From Bin87 sp034421995 (GTDB taxonomy: Bacteria; Chloroflexota; Dehalococcoidia; Lucifugimonadales; UBA3495), in the NCBI GenBank assembly GCA_034421995.1, contig DAOUJY010000057.1, forward strand, positions 8,865 through 72,864: 64,000 nt of DNA. Reading direction: 5' to 3'. Shown here one piece after another: positions 57,296 through 64,000 of this stretch; the first letter of the stretch is position 1, and each line of letters starts with the position of its first letter. The translations under genes were made by a program, and so were the position numbers. The notes beneath the pieces are model-generated. The model ran no database searches, had not been told where the DNA came from, and saw only the letters and a program-made list of their open reading frames with translations.

Positions 57296-58133
57296 CCGAG
57301 CGGTTGCGGAAATGAACCCGGCCGCCGCCGCCGCTGAAACCGCCGGAGCGGCTGCTCCGGGATATGGTTGATCCGCTTCCGCCGCCGGTGGTGGAACTGC
57401 GCGAGATGGACGAACTGCTGCGCGTCACGGAACTGCTGGTGCGGAACGCGCCGGAGGATCTCTGGGTCTGCTGGTAGGTCTGCCGGCTGGAACTGACGCC
57501 CCGCCCGGCCTCCTGGTATCGTGAGCCGGCGAAGGTCTGCTGCCGGGAGGTGTACTGCCGGTTCCGGTCCAACTGGGTGTCGTAGCGACTGGAGCCGCGA
57601 TACGAAGTCCGGTCCCGGCGGATGTCGGTCGCCCGGTCGGGAATCGTCTGGTAGAAGTAGGGACCCCGGTTCAGGCTGCTGATCAGCAGGTAAGTGAAGA
57701 GAAAGTCGCCCGCGCCGAAGTGACTGTGATAGTAGGAATTGGCGTGATAGCCTTGCAGCTGATGCTGTTCGTCCTCTTTGATGATGGCAAAGAGCTGGTC
57801 GTCCGCCGCGTCGTCGATCTGGCTGTTGGCGTCCAGGTCTTCCCAGCCTTCCAGGGTCAGACGGTTGCCGTCCTGGGAGGCGCGGATCAGGATGATGCCG
57901 TCGCCTTCATAGATCTCGTTGACCCGGCGCTCAAACTCGGTGGCGCTGCTGGACTGCTGGAACGCCAGTTGCACGTCGTCCAGGTTGATGCGGCCGGCCG
58001 CGCCGTCGGTAGCAGCCCACTGGTCGTAGGTGGGGCCGCTGGAAGAACCTCCGCAGGCCACCAACAGGGGCGCGCCGGCCAACGCGCCGCCGGCGGACAT
58101 CGCCAGTACCAATCGGCTGATTCTTGGCGACAT
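57258..58133 (-). CDS. Lipoprotein with Ser/Gly-rich tail, 291 aa
   Basis: Signal peptide with lipobox (ISRLVLAMSAGGALAGAPLLVAC). A globular part FEXRVNEIYEGDGIILIRASQDGNRLTLEGWEDLDANSQI-type region (residue at X is R) is followed by a long low-complexity tail rich in Ser, Gly, Arg and Tyr (SSSVTRSSSSISRSSTTGG). ATG at 58133 fits AAGGAG. Similar lipoproteins accompany PspA/DUF350 genes (from memory, moderate confidence). Confidence 0.7.
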   Translation of the reverse strand: MSPRISRLVLAMSAGGALAGAPLLVACGGSSSGPTYDQWAATDGAAGRINLDDVQLAFQQSSSATEFERRVNEIYEGDGIILIRASQDGNRLTLEGWEDLDANSQIDDAADDQLFAIIKEDEQHQLQGYHANSYYHSHFGAGDFLFTYLLISSLNRGPYFYQTIPDRATDIRRDRTSYRGSSRYDTQLDRNRQYTSRQQTFAGSRYQEAGRGVSSSRQTYQQTQRSSGAFRTSSSVTRSSSSISRSSTTGGGSGSTISRSSRSGGFSGGGGRVHFRNRSDGDGGTRPAWLA

Positions 58134-58176
58134 ATCGGTCAACTCCTTGGGGCGGGAAAGGGTCGGAAGATGGGAA

Positions 58177-61100
58177 TCAGAACACGAGCTCCGATAGCCG
58201 CGGATCCACCGCCAACGGCGGGTTATGGTCGTTATCCGAATCCGATGCGCCGGTCAATCCGGTGATGGGAAATGTCAACATTTGGTGCATGAAACGATGG
58301 GATACTTCCTCACGGAAGCGCTGCCAGGCATCGTCGGCGGCGATTATGTACTCGGCTATGGCTGTTTTCGGCGCCCGCGCTTCCAACCGGGACGCGGCGG
58401 CCGTGTTCCTCAAGTTGGCCCGGTGATTTTCCCACAGTTCATCGCCGACTTGCAAAAGGAGCAATCGGGCCAACTCGCCGAACCGGGCCGCGCCCAGTTG
58501 TTCCCGTCGTTCCGCAAGCCGTTGCCGCAGTAATTCCGCCAACGCGCTGCCCAGATCATCCAGGGAATGACCCCGGGCCGGATCAGCAGCTACGTCATAC
58601 TGGACTTGCATTTCCGCCGCCAGGGCAGCGAAGCGCCGGACATAGTCGTCCCCGACAAGTCCGGGAAAATGCTTGCGGGCGAGATCGTCGGCGGCGGCCC
58701 GTGCCGCGTCGTCCGCCCACCGGACCAAACGGTCAGAACCGGCGACGAGGGTCTCCTCCCGGATTTTGTAGTACGCATCGGCGTGGTTATCCAACACTGC
58801 GACATATTCCAGCAAATAGGCGCGCGCGCTGGCATCTTCCTGCTGAGCTTCCTCGCGCCGCCGCCGCAACTGCCGCTCCAGCTCCGGCCCTTCCCAGCAA
58901 GCGCGGCCGGCCGGATCCACCGTGGCCGCCCCGTACTCCAGGCCGGCCAGCCAGCGATCCGACCTCACCAGCAGGCTCCGGGTGGAGCCGAATGCACCCT
59001 GCCGGCCGCTGCGCCCCTGTAGTTGCAGCGCAACCCGCGGCGAGTCGTTGAACTCGGCGCTGACCAGATGAAAGCCCAGCCCGAATTCCAGCGCGAGGGC
59101 CGGTGACGGCGCCCCCTTCGCCGCGCTGGAACGGATCGTCAATCGATCGCCGCCGGCGCGCCGGACGGACAGCAGCGGGTTCGCCTCAACTGATCGCGCC
59201 AGCAGGTCGGCTTCGGCGGAGGTATTGGCCCGAACTTCCACCGCCGCGCGGTCCGGGTCGGCGGCGATGATCCGTTCCAGCATGGCGACGAAACGTTCAA
59301 GCAGGCGCTGGTCCAGGCCGCCGGGCAGAACAACATCGGTGCCGCGACCGGCCATGTTGGTCGCCACGGTAACCGCGCCCGGCTGTCCGGCCTGGCGCAC
59401 GATGTCCGCTTCCTCCGGATTGGTGGCGGCATTGAGCAGACGGTGCCTGATCCCGGCGTCAATCAGCCGCTGACTGATGACCTCCGACTGGGCCACGGTC
59501 CTGGCGGCCACCAGGACCGGGCGCCCCCACCGGTGGCAGTGGCGCACCTCATCCACCACCGCGCTCAGTTGGTCCGCGGATTCAGCGTATATGCGAGTGG
59601 GCAGGTCCCGGCGCAGCGTGGGGCGGGTCTCGGCGACCACGGCCACTTTCAAGCCGTACAGACGGCGGAATTCGTCGGTTGCCGCCGCAGCGGTGCCGGT
59701 CAGGCCGGCCAGGCTCCGGTAGCGCCGGAGGAAACCCGGGACGCTGATCTCCCCCAGGTTCCGATGGTCGGGGTGAATGGTCACGCCTTCCTTGGCTTCC
59801 ACCGCCGGGTGCAGCCCATCCTGGTAGTGGGTGTCGGGCCGGGGGCGGCCGGTATCCCGATCCACCAGCACCACCCGGTCATCGTCCACCACGTACTCGA
59901 CGCCGCGGCGCAGCAACAGGTGGGCCCTCAGCAACTGATGCACCTGGTTAACCAGATTGACTCGTTGGGCGGCTCGCCGCGAACCTGGATTCAAGTCGTC
60001 GGCGCTGGCGGAGTACAAATCACCCAGGCGAGCCTCCAGGAATGCCACGCCCTCGGGCAACAGGCTCAAGCTGCCTCTCTCGGCATCCACCGCGCAATAC
60101 AAACCCACTTCAACCTCCGGGCGCGGTTTGCCGGATCCATCCGTATCAATGAAGGACCGCGCCCGGCGCCGGAGGCGTGGATGGGCCGCCGCCAAGCGCA
60201 GGGTCTCTCCAGCGTCGGGTTGGGCCAGCATCGACCGGGCCAGCAGTATCGCCGACGCGTCGTCGGTCGGGCCGCTGGCAACGTGTTGTTCCAGCTGACG
60301 CCGGCATTCCTCCGCCAGCCTGGCCTGCTCCGCCGCGAGTTCCCGCACCGCACGGTTGGCGCGAATAATCATACGCCGGCTGAGGACAGGCGCGCCGGCA
60401 ATGACCAGGGGAGTTACCGCCTCATCCAGCAGCGTCTGGTCCGCTTCGTCGATAATGGCGACGTCCCGCGGCCCCTGGATTTGCTCGTCCGGGGACATAA
60501 CCATCCGGTCCCGCAGGTAGTCGAAGGCGAACTCGCGCAGCGTGCCGTAGATGATCCGGTGGGTGTAGGACTCCCGGCGCTCGGGTCCGGCCATGTGGTC
60601 CAGCACAGATCCGACGCTAAGCCCCAATGCTCGATACACCGGCGCCAGCAGTTCGCAGTCCCGGGCCGCCAGGTAGTCGTTGGCGGTAACGACGTGGACG
60701 GTGCGACCCAACAGACCGTACAGCGCCGCCGGGAATGCGGCAGCCACGGTCTTGCCCTCGCCGGCCGCCATCTCCACGACCCGGCCCTGGCACAGGTGCC
60801 GGCCGGCCAGCAATTGCTGATCGGTAGGGCGAAAGCGCAGTCCCTCGGTATCGCCGATTTGCCGGCGGCGAGCGGCCTGGTAAAACTCCGCTGGAAGGAG
60901 CACATCGCTTCCAGGGTAGCGACCTCGACCCGTGGCGGCCAGCTTGCGGCGGGCCTCTGCGATGCTCGGCTCGTCGTCGGCATCCGGCAGGTCGAAGACT
61001 TTCCACAACCCCAGGCGACGTCGGATGGTCTCGTCCACCACCGCAAACACCCGGACCAGCGTATCCTCCGGTATTGAATCAGAGGGCGCAGACCCATTTC

Positions 61101-61335
61101 CCAGACCGCCGACGGCTTTCCGCAGCTCTGCGTCTGACCAATCAGCGATTCGCCACTCGCGCCGGGCCGCCCGGATGCGGCGCAGGACCCGATCTTCCCG
61201 CCAGCGCGGGCGCCGCATACCGAGCCGGTGGATCCGAGGCGTGGCTAGTGTCTGCTCTTGAAACGAGCCATCAAGCAACATGATACCAATTGGACGATTT
61301 AGGCGTTGCAAGGCTGGGTATCGGGCATATACCAT
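58177..61335 (-). CDS. SecA-like ATPase (divergent SecA paralogue)
   Basis: 1052 aa. MAAGEGKTVAAAFPAALYGL (Walker A, residues 189-196), HVVTANDYLAARD, VAIIDEADQTLLDEAVTPLVIAG (DEAD, 296-299), TVATNMAGRGTDVVLPGG and LQLQGRSGRQGAFGSTR are the SecA helicase motifs. The N-terminal 150 residues are not SecA-like and the C-terminal zinc/SecB tail is missing. Located inside a PspA/DUF350 cluster, away from sec genes, so it probably serves this cluster. Alternative start ATG at 61281. Not the housekeeping SecA. Confidence 0.85.
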   Translation of the reverse strand: MVYARYPALQRLNRPIGIMLLDGSFQEQTLATPRIHRLGMRRPRWREDRVLRRIRAARREWRIADWSDAELRKAVGGLGNGSAPSDSIPEDTLVRVFAVVDETIRRRLGLWKVFDLPDADDEPSIAEARRKLAATGRGRYPGSDVLLPAEFYQAARRRQIGDTEGLRFRPTDQQLLAGRHLCQGRVVEMAAGEGKTVAAAFPAALYGLLGRTVHVVTANDYLAARDCELLAPVYRALGLSVGSVLDHMAGPERRESYTHRIIYGTLREFAFDYLRDRMVMSPDEQIQGPRDVAIIDEADQTLLDEAVTPLVIAGAPVLSRRMIIRANRAVRELAAEQARLAEECRRQLEQHVASGPTDDASAILLARSMLAQPDAGETLRLAAAHPRLRRRARSFIDTDGSGKPRPEVEVGLYCAVDAERGSLSLLPEGVAFLEARLGDLYSASADDLNPGSRRAAQRVNLVNQVHQLLRAHLLLRRGVEYVVDDDRVVLVDRDTGRPRPDTHYQDGLHPAVEAKEGVTIHPDHRNLGEISVPGFLRRYRSLAGLTGTAAAATDEFRRLYGLKVAVVAETRPTLRRDLPTRIYAESADQLSAVVDEVRHCHRWGRPVLVAARTVAQSEVISQRLIDAGIRHRLLNAATNPEEADIVRQAGQPGAVTVATNMAGRGTDVVLPGGLDQRLLERFVAMLERIIAADPDRAAVEVRANTSAEADLLARSVEANPLLSVRRAGGDRLTIRSSAAKGAPSPALALEFGLGFHLVSAEFNDSPRVALQLQGRSGRQGAFGSTRSLLVRSDRWLAGLEYGAATVDPAGRACWEGPELERQLRRRREEAQQEDASARAYLLEYVAVLDNHADAYYKIREETLVAGSDRLVRWADDAARAAADDLARKHFPGLVGDDYVRRFAALAAEMQVQYDVAADPARGHSLDDLGSALAELLRQRLAERREQLGAARFGELARLLLLQVGDELWENHRANLRNTAAASRLEARAPKTAIAEYIIAADDAWQRFREEVSHRFMHQMLTFPITGLTGASDSDNDHNPPLAVDPRLSELVF

Positions 61336-61355
61336 TGTCGCAGGAGTGTCCCACC

Positions 61356-61715
61356 ATGGCCTTTCCTAACGAACTTAACGATTACACCGATGGGGAGACC
61401 CGGAATGTGGCCACAATGGAGCCCAAAGCGCCCGACGAATCGAATCAATCTCAGTCTCGCTTCGATGGAACACATTGGCTGTTCTTGGGGGTCGCTGCGT
61501 CCGGGATCATCGGCGCTGCGGCGGTCTTCGTCATTTGGTGGGGTCTCGCGGAAAGAAGCCAAGGGGTAGTGGTGGCGGGGCTCATACTATTTTTCGTTGT
61601 GACCCTCCTCTGGGGGGCGACTGCCACTGTCCTCACATACCAAGCACTCAAACTGCTGGTTCCGTCCGTTCTGGCCCTCTTGAGAAACAAAGGCAAAGTC
61701 AGACTTGACGGCTGA
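61356..61715 (+). CDS. Two-helix membrane protein, 119 aa
   Basis: Helices LFLGVAASGIIGAAAVFVIWWGLA and GVVVAGLILFFVVTLLWGATATVL. AGGAG before ATG 61356. Its 3' end overlaps that of the convergent frame at 61587. Unrecognised. Confidence 0.55.
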   Translation: MAFPNELNDYTDGETRNVATMEPKAPDESNQSQSRFDGTHWLFLGVAASGIIGAAAVFVIWWGLAERSQGVVVAGLILFFVVTLLWGATATVLTYQALKLLVPSVLALLRNKGKVRLDG

Positions 61716-61958
61716 AACGACATATGGCGTCGACACGCACACCCAAAGAACGAACAGTAGAGTCGGCGCCATGAGAATCGCGAAATAGATCCACCGCGGC
61801 GGGTTGTCCGGGGGCCACGGCTGACGAGTTGCCCACCAAGCGCTGGGGGCTGCCGTAGTCCACAACCCCAAGCCGATCAAAATCGCGGCCCCGGCAGCGA
61901 ACTGGCCGGGCGGCGCTCGCAACAACAATTGGTAGATGTCCCCAAAAGTGATTTCCAT
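61587..61958 (-). CDS. Putative small membrane protein, 123 aa
   Basis: FAAGAAILIGLGLWTTAAPSAWWA and WIYFAILMAPTLLFVLWVCVS are likely helices, so the 5' half is coding-like. The last 40 codons lie antisense to the 61356 gene and may not matter. Low confidence. Confidence 0.4.
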   Translation of the reverse strand: MEITFGDIYQLLLRAPPGQFAAGAAILIGLGLWTTAAPSAWWATRQPWPPDNPPRWIYFAILMAPTLLFVLWVCVSTPYVVSAVKSDFAFVSQEGQNGRNQQFECLVCEDSGSRPPEEGHNEK

Positions 61959-62092
61959 CGCGATGGCGGTACGATACCACGAGCAGCGCCTCGCGCATAA
62001 GCGGACGTGGGGATAGTAACTGCTTTTGTAAGGGAATTACATTCAATAGCCCACAAACTTCAATTCGATACCGCTGTGGACGGAGCTTCGCT

Positions 62093-63505
62093 CTACCGCC
62101 CAGGCAATGGTTTCAAAGCCATCACAGCCAGGCCGGACCGGTGGCCTGGACAATCCCACCAGTCATAGCGGGCGACCAGTTTGTCCCGCGCCGCCAGCAG
62201 GCACGCCGCTACCGCCGGATTGGCGGCGGCCAGTTCCTTGCCCACCGGCCCGTCCAGATTCCAGTCCCCGCTCACGTCAACCCGAAAACCGGCGTTTTGG
62301 CAGAGTTCTTCGTACCGTTGTTTGGAACGCCGGAATTCCCCTTCGCTGCGGTAGGGCAGCGGCATCACGTAGTGTCGCTCCGACAGGTAGAGGCCGAGTT
62401 CGTTCTCAAAAACTTGCACCAGGTCGGCGTCGTCCAACCAACCTTCCAGGGCGAAAAACAGGTTTTGTGGAATGTCCTGGTCAACCCGGTGATAATAATA
62501 GTCTTCCGCCTCCGCCACCATCCGCACCGGCACGCTGGGGCGGTTTCCGGCCCCGTCGTCGCGCAACAGCCGGCGGGCCGCTTCGCCCCGGAGAAAAAGG
62601 AAGGGGAGGTTGCCGTTGGTGGCGTCCACCAACAGGGGTTCGCCATCCACCCAGTACAGCAGGGCGGCGTGTTGCCAGTAGCGCATATGACGCTGGGCGA
62701 AGCGGAAATCGAAGGTGTTGAGCATTTCGCGCAACCGCTCCGCCGGAAACGGCCCCGGCGCGTTGGGACCGCCCAGCAGGTATTCCGACTCCAGTCGGTA
62801 GTGGTCGGTGAGGAACTTCAACGCTTGCACCTTCTCAGTGCAGATGCCGCCGGCGTCCGCCGCAATGTTCCGCACCGTTTCGTCGCCGGTCTTGAACCGC
62901 ACCCCCCCGTCAGCGAAACGCGAGTAGTTCTCGAAATCACTGTTCCAGATGCGCCGCGCCAGGGCTCGGATTAACTTTCGTTGGAGGCCGGGGGTATCCG
63001 CCCGCAACACTCGTTCGCTTTCTTTCGGACTGTAGGCCGTAGCCACGGCGTTGCGCGCGAAGTCTTCATAAAAATGCGCGTCGTGGTTCCAACGGCGCCG
63101 GTGAAAGCCGGTCCAGTTGCGGTCGTAACCGGCGTCCGTGCGGTCCACCGCCACGTCGATCAATTCCAGCGGAACGTCGCCGGCCACCGCCGACTGGATC
63201 GACGCGGGTTCTGCCAGGCTGGCGGGCCGGCCATCCTGGAGAAACTGCACACCCGCGAAAATTTCGGTCAGCCGGCCGGAGTCGTCGGAGCGGTACACCA
63301 AATCCTGCAAGTTACGCACCGCCAGCAGGCCGTCGGCCGTAACCGCCCCGGTCCGAATCAGGCGGTCGTCGTTGGGCGCGTCTCTCAAGCAGCGTTCCAG
63401 CAAACGGCCCAACGGGGCCTCGCGGTCGGCGGGGCAGTCCAGCCGCCGGGCCGCAGTTCGCCCGGAAACGCTATCTGTAATACGCAGGATCAGGGATGGC
63501 GGCAT
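62093..63505 (-). CDS. Transglutaminase-like domain protein, 470 aa
   Basis: Not assigned to a known family. IAADAGGICTEKVQALKFLTDHYRLESEYLLGG then RYWQHAALLYWVDGEPLLVDATNGN has the order and spacing of the Cys-His-Asp triad in transglutaminase-like (TGc) proteins. N- and C-terminal parts unrecognised. ATG at 63505 precedes PPSLILRITDSVSG; upstream codons are not supported. Last gene of the cluster, same strand as the SecA-like gene. Confidence 0.6.
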   Translation of the reverse strand: MPPSLILRITDSVSGRTAARRLDCPADREAPLGRLLERCLRDAPNDDRLIRTGAVTADGLLAVRNLQDLVYRSDDSGRLTEIFAGVQFLQDGRPASLAEPASIQSAVAGDVPLELIDVAVDRTDAGYDRNWTGFHRRRWNHDAHFYEDFARNAVATAYSPKESERVLRADTPGLQRKLIRALARRIWNSDFENYSRFADGGVRFKTGDETVRNIAADAGGICTEKVQALKFLTDHYRLESEYLLGGPNAPGPFPAERLREMLNTFDFRFAQRHMRYWQHAALLYWVDGEPLLVDATNGNLPFLFLRGEAARRLLRDDGAGNRPSVPVRMVAEAEDYYYHRVDQDIPQNLFFALEGWLDDADLVQVFENELGLYLSERHYVMPLPYRSEGEFRRSKQRYEELCQNAGFRVDVSGDWNLDGPVGKELAAANPAVAACLLAARDKLVARYDWWDCPGHRSGLAVMALKPLPGR

Positions 63506-63592
63506 GGCAAAGGGGAGGCATCCCCACCGGCTTCGAGGGGTATCAGCAGACCAAAGTGAAAAGCACCATACCACACCGAACCAACCCCCGGC

Positions 63593-64000
63593 GGTAGCAT
63601 TGCAATTTAGGTGGTTTTCCTGTGTAGGGGCGAATAATCATTCGCCCCTACCCTCGCCGCCAACCTCATCAGTCCAAACTGAACCTCCTGCATTGCAACA
63701 CCACCCAATGACACCCCGCCTCTTGCATACCAGCACATTCGTTCGCTATACTGTACCCACGCGTAAAGCAGCAAGCCCAAGGCCACGGCCCACCTGCCAA
63801 ACACCACATCTGAATATCGGGTTCACAGGGTTCAGGTAACACGGTCAACCGCTGTCCGCCCACGGTCGCAGATGCGCCTGTGGCGTACAGCACGTCGGAT
63901 CTCATGCACCGCTGGCTATCGCTCACAGGCCGGTAATCGTATTCCCCGGTACCGCATAGACCAGTACGGCGGGTTTCACCACCGCTGCGCGAGGGTCGCC
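63593..64000. repeat. Long interspersed repeat, copy B (continues past the window)
   Basis: Inverse of 8317-8860. Contains the shared 35-base block (63797-63831, including ATCGGGTTCACAGGGTTCAG) and on the plus strand TTGCAT, 18 bases, TATACT (63725-63754). No gene is visible from 63575 to the window end. Confidence 0.75.
63597..63697. repeat. MITE-like element within copy B
   Basis: ATTGCAATTTAGGTGGTTTT left end, AACCTCCTGCATTGCAAC right end (imperfect inverted repeats), with the GGGGCGAATAATCATTCGCC palindrome inside. Related elements at 8748-8858 and 56058-56180. Confidence 0.55.

Noticed and set aside
59443..61077. 544-aa plus-strand open frame
   Set aside because: Antisense to the SecA-like gene, which has all helicase motifs.

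Overview
The window is a GC-rich bacterial chromosome segment with densely packed genes, many GTG/TTG starts, several kinds of short palindromic repeats and many toxin-antitoxin genes. The gene mix (futalosine-type menaquinone genes, PspA/PspAA, Uma2 nuclease, a T-box in front of trpE, CoA-linked degradation genes with DUF35/thiolase pairs, GMC oxidoreductase, MmgE/PrpD) suggests an uncultured Chloroflexota, perhaps Dehalococcoidia/SAR202-like. That placement is inference: there is no rRNA in the window to test it. I found no tRNA, rRNA or CRISPR array.

Layout. 1-3422 (minus strand): menaquinone/UbiX block with a reductase and a TPP enzyme split by one amber codon. 3546-8054: a complete 4.49-kb IS1595-family transposon with long inverted repeats, an 8-bp target duplication and about nine passenger genes. 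8055-8970: repeats only. 8972-21168: metabolic and transport genes (GMC oxidoreductase, CYTH protein, Asp/Glu racemase-like enzyme, orphan ABC ATPase, MFS carrier, Uma2 nuclease, GalU, acyl-CoA dehydrogenase, RuvX). 21187-28330: AbrB/PIN pair, alaS, a two-gene AAA ATPase/DUF4276 module, UbiA and a second antitoxin/PIN pair. 28412-32902: an unrecognised ORF, a tryptophan T-box, trpE, a HigA-TPR chimera, a VOC protein and trpG. 32914-38000: P-loop kinase, Cys-rich/ParB-like pair, RtcB, and two tandem copies of an antitoxin/PIN module. 38070-53009: MmgE/PrpD, 2-hydroxyacid dehydrogenase, MBL hydrolase, NhaA, DRTGG protein, pentapeptide protein, a SelW-like selenoprotein, MaoC pair, sulfopyruvate-decarboxylase-like TPP enzyme, DUF35/thiolase, NspC-like decarboxylase and DUF3326. 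53053-63505: a membrane-stress cluster (PspAA, PspA, small membrane protein, DUF4178, DUF350, lipoprotein, SecA-like ATPase, transglutaminase-like protein). 63593-64000: a second, inverted copy of the repeat at 8317-8860.

Most striking: (1) the IS1595-type transposon carrying three diverged copies of an undescribed small protein family and two copies of a small HX4C/CX2C protein; (2) a CxxU selenoprotein read through TGA, with a hairpin in the right place for a bacterial SECIS; (3) palindromic repeats inserted in frame in menG, a reductase and a GMC oxidoreductase, and supplying stop codons or termini to other genes; (4) a Trp T-box with a repeat inserted between its two conserved halves; (5) remnants of a higBA module, one of them fused to TPR repeats.
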